A stretch of DNA of 64,000 bases from Carettochelys insculpta. Taxonomy: Eukaryota; Chordata; Testudines; Carettochelyidae. Positions within the stretch are counted from its first letter, which is position 1; every line of letters begins with the position of its first letter. Positions 12,317-22,620 of the stretch are shown here, piece by piece. A program made the position numbers and the translations under genes. Below the pieces are notes generated by a model. That model worked only from the letters and a program-made list of their open reading frames with translations. It was not told the DNA's origin and did not search any database. The stretch covers positions 30,436,001 to 30,500,000 of the forward strand of contig NC_134146.1 of the NCBI RefSeq assembly GCF_033958435.1, given 5' to 3'.

Positions 12317-13085
12317 ATGGCGTCCCCTGGTTTTAAAAAGTGTGAATCTTGCTGGGAGGCCATGCCTGCCTCAGATGGCCACAGCAAATGCATCCGGTGC
12401 CTTGGGGAAACCCATGTCCCACAGAAGTGCTCTCATTGCTCTAAATTAACAACTAGAGCCAGGAAAGATGGAGAAATGAGGTTCAAAATGCTTCTCTTTG
12501 ACAAAGCACTTCAGCCTGCCACGTCAGAAAAGACCCATAAGGAGGGCTCTTCAGGGTTGCACAAGAGGAAGGCTGCCTCTTTGACCTCCTCTGTGCAGAA
12601 GAGAGAGGCTTCTCCAGCTCGATCCCTGCCCGTCACCTCTGGGAGCAGGACGAGTGAAACAAGGGGCCTGGGCCCGCTGGTTTCTTCTGCTGAGAAGGCC
12701 GCAGCACATGTACCCGCTCAGGGGCCTGCGACTCTTAAGGAAACGGCACCAAGGGCCGTGTAGGCACCGGAGAGATCGGCACTGGCTACTGCGGCACCAA
12801 GAGTTTCAGCTCCGACGGCACTGGAGTGTCAACACCCGGCATGGAGCCCTACGGGGCTGAGCGAAACACCCCAAGCGGCACCGAGAACGACGGCACCAAG
12901 CACGGCACCAGGGGCAATGGAAATCAGCACGGCACTGACTATGGTACCGAGCCCTCCGGCACCGATCAGGCCTCCAGTGGTACCTGAGCGAGCAAAAGCT
13001 AAAGCAAAGACCCGGCACCGCAGTCCCTCCCCTGAGGTAATTGCGCTGCCATTATCACCGCGATCCCCCCCGGAGATTCAGCGAG
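12317..13085 (+). pseudogene. DIRS gag-like protein, truncated
   Basis: The start ATG at 12317 opens a frame with an N-terminal Cys-rich region (CESC, then HSKCIRCLGE, then KCSHCSK; residues about 11-43) that resembles a zinc-binding gag segment. An in-frame TAG at 12761-12763 ends the first 148 codons. The same frame then stays open to about 13085 through a Pro/Ala/Thr-rich stretch built on repeated GGCACC codons. The C-terminal half of gag and the start of pol appear to be deleted, because recognisable RT begins only about 40 bp later in another frame. A second DIRS copy at 40390-41400 retains the missing type of sequence (an acidic DEEEE stretch, then a Pro/Gln-rich region). Confidence 0.7.
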
Positions 13086-13119
13086 CAGCAACACCTTCAA
13101 CCTGCCACAGGCTTCCATC

Positions 13120-13632
13120 TCCTTTTCTCCACAGGAGGTTGGAGACCCATTTTGGATCTACAGGCCCTCAACCAATATCTGCGCAAACAATACTTCAAAA
13201 TGACTACAATGGCTTCAATAATCATGGCACTAGACAATGGAGATTGGTTTGCAGCCCTCGACTTACAGGATGTGTATTTTCATATCACAATTCATCCAGC
13301 GCACAGGCGCTTCCTCCGGTTCATCATAGGCACAGATCATTTTCAGTACAGAGTCCTTCCATTTGGTCTCTCTTCGGCACCCAGAGTTTTCACCAAGACC
13401 CTAGCGGTCGTGTCAGCATACCTACACACACAGGGCGTCTTCATCTTCCCGTACCTGGACGATTGCCTGCTAAAGGGAACTTCCCAGGCAGAGGTATTGC
13501 ATATGATACACATCACCACAAACACATTTACCTCACTGGGCCTCCTCATCAATTTCTCAAAGTCAAAGACCGAGCCCACACAAAATATAGAATTTATAGG
13601 GGCTCGGATAGACTGTCACGTCAGGGGTATAT
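13120..13632 (+). pseudogene. DIRS reverse transcriptase fragment
   Basis: The frame contains GGWRPILDLQALNQYL, then ALDLQDVYFHI (palm A with the first catalytic Asp), FRVLPFGL-like FQYRVLPFGLSSAPRVF, and FPYLDDCLLKG (YLDD catalytic box, about 13450-13480). It closes with KTEPTQNIEFIGARID. These are the ordered RT blocks of DIRS/Ngaro-type elements. The N-terminal lead of RT is missing at the gag/pol deletion. The coding frame shifts at about 13615-13633 to the next frame, where the thumb and RNase H continue. Confidence 0.8.
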
Positions 13633-14199
13633 TTGCCCGATGCTCGTTTTCGCGCCATCGAGTCTCTAGTACAACTAATGACACACAGCCCCATTGTCTC
13701 AGTTCTAACGTGCTTACAGTTACTGAGGCACATGGCGACCACCACGTTTGCGGTACAAAACGCCAGACTACACATGCGAGGATTGCAGCATTGGTTGGCG
13801 ACTGTATACAAACCATCAACCCATACCATTCACAAGATGGTATCACTCACAACAGAGGCGCGAAGGTCACTAACATGGTGGGCAAACCCCAAGAATCTAC
13901 TAACAGGGGTGCCTTTCCGCCAACCACAAATTACTGTTTTCATTACAACAGATGCATCCCATACGGGATGGGGGGCACACATGGACAACAAAGCCACTCA
14001 AGGTTTATGGTCCCCTGTAGAGAAGACACTGCATATAAACATACTAGAACTCAAAGCAGTGTTCAGTGTGTGCAGGCATTTTCGGAATTATCTGCGCGGA
14101 AAAGTAGTTGGCGTAAATACCGACAACACCACCACCATGTTTTATATAAACTGATAAGGGGGGGCCAGATCTCGTGCATTCTGTGCGGAGGCGGTCCGG
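13633..14199 (+). pseudogene. DIRS RNase H region
   Basis: After the frameshift the frame reads through the thumb region and then RNase H. The blocks are ITTDASHTGWGAHM (first Asp), HINILELKAVF (Glu) and GVNTDNTTTMFYIN (second Asp), in the expected order. Two tandem stop codons (TGA TAA at 14152-14157) break it directly after FYIN. The same frame then resumes with GGARSRAF and leads to ANQLSRH at about 14270-14290, the usual end of DIRS RNase H. Confidence 0.75.
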
Positions 14200-14586
14200 T
14201 TGTGGAACTGGTGCATTGCCAACAATCTAACCATAAGAGCTTCATACTTACCGGCTGTCCACAACGTAAAGGCAAACCAGCTCAGCAGACACTTCGCGCC
14301 CACTCACAAGTGGCAGATCCGTTCAGACCTGCTTCACCAAGTGTTCCGCAGATGGGGGTTTCCCCAAATCGACTTGTTCGCCACTCATGACAACAAGAAA
14401 TGTCTCCGATACTGCTCCAGAGCGGGCATGGGACAGGGATCCTTGGGGGAAACCTTCATGATCTCATGGAAGGGCCCTCTACTCTATGCGTTCCCTCCCA
14501 CAACACTCATACACAAGGTCTTGGAGAAAGCCAAAGTGGGGAGAGCACGCATAATACTCATAGTCCTGACCTGGGATCGGCAATAA
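14200..14586 (+). pseudogene. DIRS methyltransferase-like domain
   Basis: Downstream of the RNase H end, the same frame encodes DLLHQVFRRWGFPQIDLFAT, then YCSRAG, W-KGPLLYAFPP and a hydrophobic ILIVLTWDRQ terminus. This matches the Dam-like methyltransferase domain that follows RNase H in DIRS and Ngaro elements. Its biological role is not established. The frame ends at 14586 and overlaps the start of the recombinase frame, as is usual in DIRS. Confidence 0.7.
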
Positions 14587-15848
14587 TGGTTCCCACTGCT
14601 TCTACGCATGGCACAGCACCGGCCGTTTCCCCTACCGACAGCACCGGACCTTCTCACACAGGCTCGAGGGTCAATACTGCATCCGCACCCTCAGAGACTT
14701 CGGCTACAAGCATGGTTAATCCATGGCTCAGCGCCCTAGAGACTACATGTTCAGAGGGAGTGCAGCAAGTCCTGGAGTGTAGTCGGAGGACTTCTACCAG
14801 AAAGACTTATGAGCACAAATGGTCGCGTTTTTCTGCTTGGTGCTCTTCCAAGCAATTGACACCTCTGGATGCCCCTATACCTATGATTCTGGACTACCTG
14901 CTATAACTCAAACAAAAGGGGCTCTCTCTATCCTCCATAAAGGTTCATCTTGCGGCTATATCAGCTTTTCGACATGAAGAGGAGGGATCAACTATATTCG
15001 CCCATCCTGTTGTCACACGCTTCCTAAAGGGGTTGATAAACCTGTACCCCCCTCGGAAACCAATACCGCCGTCATGGAGTTTAGTCTTGGTTCTACACAC
15101 GATTTCGGGACTGCCCTTTGAGCCATTGGGTACGGTTCCCCTTCGGCTACTTACCATGAAAACGACTTTCCTCCTGGCAATCACGTCAGCTCGCAGGGTG
15201 AGCGAGCTCGCAGCCATAATGTCCACACCACCTGGCATGATATTCTCAAAGGAGGCGGTGGTCTTACGTTTGCCTCCAGCCTTCGTTCCAAAGGTCTCTT
15301 CAGATTTTCACATTAATGAACCCATAGTATTGCCCTCGTTCTATCCTAAGCCTCACAATTCGAGTAAAGAGGCACAGTTGCACTTATTGGACGTGAGAAG
15401 GGTGCTGGCCTTCTATATCACTAGAACTAAGCCTTTCCGGAAAACGGACAGACTCCTGGTGTCCATTGCATCCAGGTCAAAAGGGGAAGCCGTATCTTCG
15501 CAGAGCATTTCAAATCACATTGTGTCATGCGTAAGACTGTGTTACGAGCTTCGCAAGACTCCTCTGCCAGTTCCGCCCAGGGCCCACTCCACTAGGTCGA
15601 TGATGGCGTCGACGGCCTTCTTCAAGGGAATCGCGCTGAGAGACATGTGCAGAGCGGCGACGTGGTCTTCTTACGACACTTTCGCCAAGCACTACGCCAT
15701 GCACAGGATGCTTGATGAGGATACACGCCTGTCGACAGCAGTCCTTTTCAAGGGCAAGCTGTGCATAAATCGGGTACCCACCTCCTTTTTTGGAAGGGGG
15801 TACTGCTGGGTAGTCACCTGCAGTGGAGCATCCACGGGGACCACTTGA
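14400..15848 (+). pseudogene. DIRS tyrosine recombinase (one in-frame stop)
   Basis: The recombinase frame overlaps the preceding pol frame. It has an N-terminal DNA-binding segment (RRTSTRKTYEHKWSRFSAWC), an in-frame TAA at 14904-14906 just after ILDYLL, and then continues without further breaks to 15848. In the 15033-15848 segment the catalytic residues are visible: Arg in TSARRVSEL (about residue 55), HSTR (His184 and Arg187), Trp in AATWSS (210) and the nucleophilic Tyr in FAKHY (220). The C-terminus runs into the internal complementary region, as in other DIRS elements. Apart from the single stop, it is the best preserved gene in the window. Confidence 0.85.
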
Positions 15849-15925
15849 AGAAGAAAGAGAAGCTACTCACCTGTGTAGTAACGATGGTTCTTCGAGATGT
15901 GTCCCCGTGGGTGCTCCACTAGCCA
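15822..15925. repeat. DIRS internal complementary region
   Basis: The left half (GTGGAGCATCCACGGGGACC and then GAAGAAGAA) is the reverse complement of the left terminus. The right half (CTACTCACCTGTGTAGTAAC and then GTGTCCCCGTGGGTGCTCCA) is the reverse complement of the right terminus. The two meet near AAAGAGAAG. In the DIRS replication model this segment templates joining of the two ends into a circle, which is why it carries both. The segment is also a near-palindrome. Confidence 0.8.
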
Positions 15926-15984
15926 CCCGTTCCTCCCACTTCGGAGCTCTGTTTGTGTTTTTCAGAGACGTCCGGAGCGGTTGA

Positions 15985-16186
15985 TCAGGAACTGGCAGGG
16001 ACCGGATCGCACACGTGACCATAAGCGCGCGAAGAGCCGACGCGCATCGGTGCATGCGCGACCCAGCGGAGACTGCTGAAGATTTTCCGAGCTGTGGCGC
16101 CGGGGCGAGCCCAACACCTACGGTGGAGCACCCACGGGGACACATCTCGAAGAACCATAGTTACTACACAGGTGAGTAACTTCTCT
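15985..16186 (-). repeat. DIRS right inverted terminal repeat
   Basis: This is the inverse of 11844-12020 over most of its length (GTGCATGCGCGACCC, GGGGCGAGCCCAACACCTAC, GTGGAGCACCCACGGGGAC). It extends about 40 bp beyond the left copy's outer end (GAAGAACCATAGTTACTACA and then GGTGAGTAACTTCTC). The unequal outer ends fit the DIRS pattern. CpG sites are frequent. Confidence 0.8.
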
Positions 16187-16656
16187 TTTTTTCCAATTTG
16201 GTGAAATACTCAATAATTCAAGAACTGCATGCATGTAAATACGGGACAGTCTTTAATAAATAATGTCAAACTATAGTTTTTGTAACTTCTGTTTTAAGAA
16301 CAGCACACACAATGATTTGTAATGCAATATATCTTAACTGCAGGACATTCACAAACTTTTTGCACATTCTGTTTCCTCACACTTTACATGTGCGTGTTGT
16401 TACCACTGTCTTCCTGACTTTCACTTCTGAACCTTCTCTCTCTCTCTCTCGGATGCTAGGGGGAGTTATGCAACCTTTTCATATAGCATATCATTTGCTA
16501 TTTAGTTATGAATGGTTCATTTTTGGGCTTTTCGACATTCACTGTTTATCAAAAATAATCAGGAGGCTTTCTTTTTTTTTAAACTTTGCAATTACAGCGT
16601 CGGGAGCCACAAAGAAGTCCTTAAAGAGCCTCATGTTGCAAATCTGTGCTCTAGAG

Positions 16657-17576
16657 TAACGTTAAAATGACAGACCATCTATGGTGGGTATGGTTTACTA
16701 TATGGTCCACTCTTCAGAAGAGCAGTTCTTCTTGCGGAGTTACTATATAAGAAAGAAGAGTAGTAATAGCATAATAAAAGGATTTCCCTCTTTATACTAA
16801 TTAGATTTTCAACTGGAACTCTTTAAACTCAATCTAAGCTGGAAGTGTGCATTGTGGTCGTGAACTGGGTGGAGACAGTGCACAATGTTCATGTAGTAAC
16901 AAATCTTTTAATTATGTAGAGAATCCAATGACAGGCTGTAAAGAGACTCCACTGATAGGTCTGACAGAAGAAATCTTAACAGTGCTTTTTTCTAATGAGT
17001 GTGAACACTTGCATTTAGAGCTCATTGTTATTAGCTTATTGCTCAGATAGATCATGTTCACAGTGTGTCCCTTCGATGCTGTAATAAAGGATATGAAAAT
17101 GTGTGCTGTCACAACACAGTAATAGGCTTTGAAATGTGTCACCCTACCATGATGACAGTTACAAAGCCACGGATAGTTCAGCTGATGAAAGATTTCTCAC
17201 TTCTGATTTTATTCCTTCTTTAGAGTCCTTCTGTACCAACTTTGATATCAGTAGAGTTCCATATGATACATTCAGTTATCAGATGAATGTTGCATGAATA
17301 ATGGAATAAATGAAAGTAGAACACAAAATTGTGAAGCTGATGTCAAATACTTGGCCATTATTTCTAACTACTACTGTCCAGTTTGTTAGCTCTGAAAAAG
17401 AGAAATGAGTTGAATGTGGAATTTTTATACACATTTTTGATATGTAAAAACCTTGATTTTCTTCAGATTTTCAAAATAAATTTATGGGAGTTAATCAGGT
17501 GTTCCACACACACAACCTGTAAACTAAAAAAATACATCATAAACACAGATAAAGATATCAATCCACATTCTTATTG
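16657..17576. other. Unique AT-rich non-coding DNA
   Basis: No repeat, RNA gene or credible exon was recognised. Confidence 0.4.
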
Positions 17577-17775
17577 AACAAGAAGTCCTGTGGCACCTTA
17601 TTGCCTAACAGATATTTTGGAGCATAAGCTTTTGTGGGCAAAGACCTGCCTCATCAGATGCCTGAGTGGGTGGTGGGTGGAGTGGTTGCAGAGAGGTATT
17701 TAAAGAGTGGGGTACCAGTAAAAGGGAGGGCTAGAGCTGACAAGGTCTATTCAGTCAGGGTGGAAAAGGCCCATT
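17577..17775 (-). mobile_element. Penelope-like element terminal fragment, family B
   Basis: The tip CCTGTGGCACCTTATTGCCT is followed by AACAGATATTTTGGAGCATA, AGCTTTTGTGGGCAAAGACC and TCATCAGATGC, then a region with AGAGCTGACAAGGTCTATTC. On the minus strand this is the 3' end of a PLE, with the same layout as the end of the large PLE at 62657 but a different subfamily. It is non-coding. It is directly followed by a second PLE tip. Confidence 0.6.
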
Positions 17776-17935
17776 ATTAGTAGTATAGTAACAGAGAGGA
17801 AGCCATGCTAGTATATACACTATCAAAACAAAAAGCAGTCAAGTAGCACTTTAAAGACCAGCAAAATAGTTTATTAGGTGAGCTTTCGTGGGACAGACAG
17901 ACCCACTTCTTCAGACCATAGCCAGACTGGATTTT
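17776..17935 (-). mobile_element. Penelope-like element terminal fragment, family A
   Basis: AAGCAGTCAAGTAGCACTTT, GTTTATTAGGTGAGCTTTCG and CCCACTTCTTCAGACCATAG are the reverse complement of the 3' end of the PLE at 60779-62657 (its GAAGAAGTGGGTCTGTCCCA and TTAGTCTTTAAAGTG segments). It has no coding sequence. It appears inserted next to, or within, the family B fragment on its left. Confidence 0.7.
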
Positions 17936-19654
17936 GGAATCCATTTGAAGGCAGTATCTTCAAAGGGACTCATTATTTTAAGATGTTTAAAATTTTCAGA
18001 ACTACACAGCCCTCGTAACTATAACTGCCAGCCACCACAGTTGTCCTTTTATAATTATATAGTTTGCACTACCTTGGGGGTTTTTTTATTTGACTAATTC
18101 CATAAATATGGGGGGGGGGTAAGGGGGCAGGTAGGAGGGGGTGTTTCAAAAGAATTTTTTTTTTTTTAAACCAGGGCACCTTAGGTTTTAAAAGCAGCTG
18201 ACTATTGTTTGTCTGGACCCTTTTAATCTGTGTATGAGGAATCCAAACTGAATGATATGGAGCTGTGAAAATCCAGTTAGTGTGAGCTGTAATCTCTTTA
18301 CTGGCTTTAAGTAGTTAGAGTAGCATTCAGACACCCTGCAGATACTGAACTGCAGAGATACAGTAATCACCTAAACATGTAGCCAGTGTTTTGCTGTCAT
18401 GGATCTAAAGCAGAAGAGTTCCTAATAATCATTTATGTTTTTTTAAGAAACCTGACCTTTTTCTGTCATAAAATGAAATTGAATGCAACGTTAATATATT
18501 AAGCTCTATGTATTTCACAAATAGGCTACCCAGGGTCTCTGGATAAAAGTGTTTTCTGGAACCTTGATATTACCTACTGTGGACTTTGTAAAGTATCTAA
18601 TTCCTTTCATTATAAAAGGGAGGGGAAAACATTTTCTTTGTACAAGAAAAAGTAAAATAATCCATTAATCTTAGAATTTTCTCCTGCTATTTGAGACTCT
18701 AAATGAATACGAGAAACTGTTAAAGGCTGAAAAAACTTTGACGTTTTGATCAGAACAAAAGGGAAGAGATGAACTTTTTCCTTGGTTGTAAAAGAAACTG
18801 GATTCATTAATACCATTTATTAAATTTGTGTAGGAAAGTAATCTATAGCAGCTTTGTCAAATGATGCTGTGTGCAGTTTATCTTATAAAAAAGATAAATG
18901 ATTAAATCATCATCTTAAATTTTGCGCCATAGCGGAAGAGAAATACACTGTTGCTTTCTAGTGTGCCAGCGTAAGTCTTCTAATATCACTATATCCCCAC
19001 ACTAGAGTTTAATATCATTAATGATTAGAACTTTGATCATGTTTATATCAAGTACGTAGATATTCTTTCAAAAGTCTCTAACACAAATACACTCTGTCAT
19101 ATGCAGTGAATCTCACATGATGCGTTCAGTAGCTCAGTCTAAATTACAAGTTTTTAACTAGGATTAGGGTTTATTTACATTTATGTGTGCTACTGTGGTT
19201 TATCTTCCAAAGTTCAATTTAGTGAATTTGGTAGGTTCATGCTAAACTGAGCGTTCAGGGTGTCCCTGTTCATGCCAGTACTCCTGCAGTCACGAGGAAT
19301 AAGGGAAGTCTACATGAGATTTTTCTCCCGTTCACCTCCTGGTACAAATCTATTGCTTGTAGATTATGGTTTATTGGTTTAAGCATCAGGTTTGATATAC
19401 CTACAGTCTTTAGATTCAAAGGTGTAAATTCTGTCAAGAACATCCTTGATCTTTTGTACTCCTCCAGATACTTGTTCCTACTACCCTGCAGAAAAATCAT
19501 TTACTTCCATTGTATGCTCATATAGAAGGTCTGCTCTCTTAACTTATATTTTTTTGTGTCTCCTTCAGGAGGAGACGGCTTCTAAAGGCAGGTTACTAGA
19601 AGAGAGAGTAGATGTTGTAGATGTGGGCATGCTTTTGGTTATTCTGCTTTCCTG
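17936..19654. other. Unique AT-rich non-coding DNA
   Basis: It includes a G-rich tract at about 18109-18145 and a T-run at 18157-18168. No gene or repeat family was recognised. Confidence 0.4.
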
Positions 19655-20330
19655 CAGGCTTTCAGCTTGGCTAATGCTAGCCACATATGTATCTGCTCTG
19701 CCTTTGGAAAATTGACCAAATGCCTATGGAATAATCATGGTATTAAACTCCATAGCAATGTAGCAGTTGTCCTGAATATCCTACTGTATGGCTCAGAGTC
19801 ACGGACAACATATCACCCCCATATTTTGAAACTCAATCAGTTCCATACGCACTGTCTGAGGAAGGTCGCCTATGTGAATTGGTGGGACATAACCCCCTAA
19901 CTTGGAGGTTCTTAAGATGTTTGGTGTCATGGGCATGGAAGCAATGCTTATGAACAGACTGTTTGGCTGGATTCGTTGCATTATGAGGATGGATGATACA
20001 CAGATACCAAAGATGGTCTTCTATGGCAAGCTTGCTCCTGGAAAGTGTCTTGTAGGTGGTCAGGTTAAGCACTATAAAGACACCTTAAAGGCCAGTGTGA
20101 AGTCATGTGGCATATCTCCCAATGATCTAGAAACTCTAGCTCAGGACAGATTGTCCTGGCAGCAAACTACTACACAGGTTCTTAATTGCTTTGAGAGCAT
20201 ATTCAGGCACTACAGGAAAAGTGTAGGGTCTGAAAAGAATATACAATGCTTGTAGTTGGCGGCTTTTTATGTGGCATCTATAATTGGCTCTGCTGATCAA
20301 GGATTGGTTTAGTCATTCACCAACGAAATC
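19655..20330 (+). pseudogene. LINE ORF2 C-terminal fragment
   Basis: The plus-strand frame carries AFGKLTKCLWNNHGIKL, LLYGSESRTTY and HILKLNQFHTHCLRK, ending at a stop at 19898-19900. The next frame continues with EAMLMNRLFGWIRCIMRMDD, QIPKMVFYGKL and LAQDRLSWQQ to about 20255. This order (LLYGSE, then KLxQFHxxCLR, then GxxxRMDDxxIPK) is the conserved C-terminal part of a family of LINE reverse transcriptases. A degenerate Cys/His stretch with RIGL follows in another frame at about 20245-20330. The endonuclease and RT core are absent. A short apparent insertion (CACATATGTATCTG, about 19681-19694) disturbs the start. The clade was not determined. Confidence 0.65.
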
Positions 20331-22497
20331 ACAGAAGATGAGATCCATTAATTGACAGCTCAGTCCACGAAGACTAGCCAAGCTCAAGATCTTTAGAGAA
20401 TTGGTATCCTTCTGACAGGGCCCAGGTTTGATGCAGGGGTCACTCAGACACCAATGATGAGGCCAGAAGAAAACAGGTTTTCTACAATGGAGGAGCATCA
20501 AGATAAAAGGCTCCCCACTGAGTACTTGGATATTGCCTGAGACCAGAAGCCTTCTGTTTTGGACACACACAGCTGCCTCTTGCAATCCCTTTCTCAAGAC
20601 GGGAGCCTCAGCTGTCAGATAACGTGGGCAGAAGAGGAGAGAAAATACATCTCTTATTGTCACCTCCATGCACCCATTCACAATCAGGGTACAAATTTGA
20701 CTCGGCCAGCACCTACCTGAGAAAGCAAGTCTTGCAGTCTAGCCTCCTAGTCTGAATTTTCAGTCTCGGCATAGTTGGTGTACGGAAATGTTTGTCTGAC
20801 CCACATGTTGATGCAGAGACTTACCTCACTAGTTAATTTTGCACTTTTTCCATCTCCCCTCATCGATTCAGATAATCAAGAAATAAATTATCCCTAGAAT
20901 AGCAAAATGGATAAGCCCAGTCAAAGGACTTTCGTAGGAAAGTGTATCTGGAAATAGTCCTTAAAGTCCTTTTGAGCTATTCAACTGCAAGAAATAATTT
21001 ATGCATTGAAAGGAACAGTTACCTAACTATATCTTAGTAGATGCCTGGACCCCAGGAACAAGTGCTGATGGAAAAGACTTCTACAGCAATGACTGGGATT
21101 CAGATCAAGTAGAAGATCCCAGAGACTGTAACTATGGGTGCTGGATCAACCCTTTTAAGTCTTCAAAGGTGGCTTTTGCTCCAGATCTGTCCTGAGACAA
21201 GCCCCTTGACTCCAATTTAACTGGTACAAATTCAGGTTTTTCATGCTTCCTTCACAAATAAAAGTTCAGAACCAGTACAGGAAGTAAAGATGTTTCACAA
21301 ATCATTTCTTTCATCCTCCATAGGAGGGAGCAACCCCACAAATCCATCAAGTTTTGGACTCCTAATACAAATGTATGAAAGTCCATGTGAGACTTTGCAA
21401 ATGCTATTGTGGATGTAAAGTGTGGAATGAAAAAAACCTTTCTTTTTTTTTAAAAATGTGTGCCGCAGTGTCTAAATCTTCATGAATCTTCAGCCACCAA
21501 GCAGAAGTAACTGACTTGTATCTTGATCAATTTATGACAGGATGTTAACCAAGGTGAGCTGTGAAAATGAATATGGAGAGAAGAAGGTATTTATTGCTAT
21601 TGTATCTTTAGTGGAGAGTCAACAGGTTAGAAAACAGTCTTACACTGTCCAGACCCTTGTCATTCAGCAGAGCAATCTTACCTTTCAAACCCGCCTGGAA
21701 AATAGTTCATTGGAGTTAAAGGGCAAACCCATCAAAAACAGGTCTGTTACTCTGTTGGAATAGTTGCAGGCCAACATGAGATGAAGGAATCTTGGTCCAT
21801 TATTTAAAATCATTAGAAAAGGTTTAAAATGTGATATGAAAATTAAAAGTCAGCATGCTTCAAATTGAGGTGTATAAAGTTCAAAATACTCTTTTTTTTG
21901 TTCCCTCCCAGTCCCAGCACCAACTTTTTTGGTGACTTTCTCTTCAAGCAGCTCCAGTTTCCATTGCTCTTTGGCATGTTCCTGAAAGAAAACACAGTAG
22001 AATGTCGTTAATATGGAATTCTGTCCTTTTCTATCGCTTACATTTCTTTCAGAGCTGCAAAAAGTAAAGGACTTTTGATCTCATTTTGAAAGTCCCACTT
22101 GCTCTGTTTTTTGTTTGTTGCATTCAGAGCACCATCATAATAGTGTACTCTCAGAATCGCTATCCATACGTTCTCAGGAAATCAAAACATGTGCTTTGAA
22201 TTTCACAGTTTTTGGTTTATGTAATATTTGGGACACTGAGACCTGTTCAGTGGCTTAGTGAAAGTGAGGTGGCATGTTCTGGCACTCAAAATCTTGCAGG
22301 TTCTGGAAGCATCTGTTCATCCCAAGGGACATACTGTAGCCTGCATTGAAGCATCACTGGACTGAACTTAGGTGAAACCAAAGCCTTACATGATCAGCTA
22401 ACATCATTGGCAAAAACAACATTTTATACCTCTATGTTTCTGGAAAACTATACCACTTCCTTTTGGATGAGAAGCTGTATAGTGTTCTCTTATTGTG
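20331..22497. other. Non-coding DNA without recognised features
   Basis: The 20331-20760 part is slightly richer in GC than its surroundings and has a 122-codon minus-strand frame with no recognisable domain. It may be an unrecognised repeat or the 3' UTR of the adjacent LINE. The rest is unique and AT-rich. Confidence 0.35.
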
Positions 22498-22620
22498 AAG
22501 TCCTGTGGCACCTTATAGACTAACAGATATTTTGGAGCATAATATCTGTTAGTTTATAAGGTGCCATGGGACCTCTTGTTGTTCTCGAAGATACAGACTA
22601 ACATGGCTGCCTCTCTGACT
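22498..22620. mobile_element. Palindromic pair of PLE family B tips
   Basis: The 31-bp left arm (22501-22531) and right arm (22541-22571) are inverted copies of the PLE tip (GGCACCTTATARACTAACAG) with three mismatches and a 9-bp spacer. The remainder (GATACAGACTAACATGGCTG) is the usual outer sequence next to PLE tips. Flanks TTATTGTG (22490-22497) and TTACTGTG (22621-22628) may be an 8-bp target duplication with one mismatch. Confidence 0.6.

Larger units (their letters stand above)
11843..16186 (+). mobile_element. DIRS-type tyrosine-recombinase retrotransposon
   Basis: The element is about 4.3 kb. It has inverted terminal repeats of about 180-200 bp (11844-12020 against 15985-16186), an internal complementary region at 15822-15925, and the gene order gag, RT, RNase H, methyltransferase-like domain, tyrosine recombinase in overlapping frames. 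This is the DIRS architecture: DIRS elements integrate as circles through a tyrosine recombinase and make no target duplication, and none is visible here. It is richer in GC and CpG than its surroundings, suggesting recent arrival. It is inactive, with an internal deletion at the gag/pol border, a gag stop, a pol frameshift, two tandem stops in RNase H, and one stop in the recombinase. Confidence 0.9.
11800..16656. mobile_element. hAT-type DNA transposon interrupted by a DIRS element
   Basis: An 8-bp direct duplication CTCTAGAG flanks the structure (11800-11807 and 16649-16656). The left terminus starts CAGGGATCGGCAAC at 11808. The right terminus, read inwards, is CACAGATTTGCAAC, giving inverted ends. 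An 8-bp duplication and a CAGGG-type terminus are hallmarks of hAT transposons. Only about 35 bp of hAT remain on the left (to about 11842) and about 460 bp on the right (16187-16648), with a subterminal AAAGAGCCTCATGTTGC stretch. No transposase is present, so the original element was a roughly 500-bp non-autonomous copy. The DIRS element was inserted later. Confidence 0.75.

Noticed and set aside
13041..14390. A 449-codon frame that looks like one complete pol protein
   Set aside because: Only the part up to about 13630 is RT. Beyond that the true thumb and RNase H lie in the next frame, and the continuation here is a chance reading.
11844..16186. Terminal repeats considered as LTRs of a retrovirus-like element
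   Set aside because: The repeats are inverted, not direct, and the element encodes a tyrosine recombinase and an internal complementary region, so it is DIRS.
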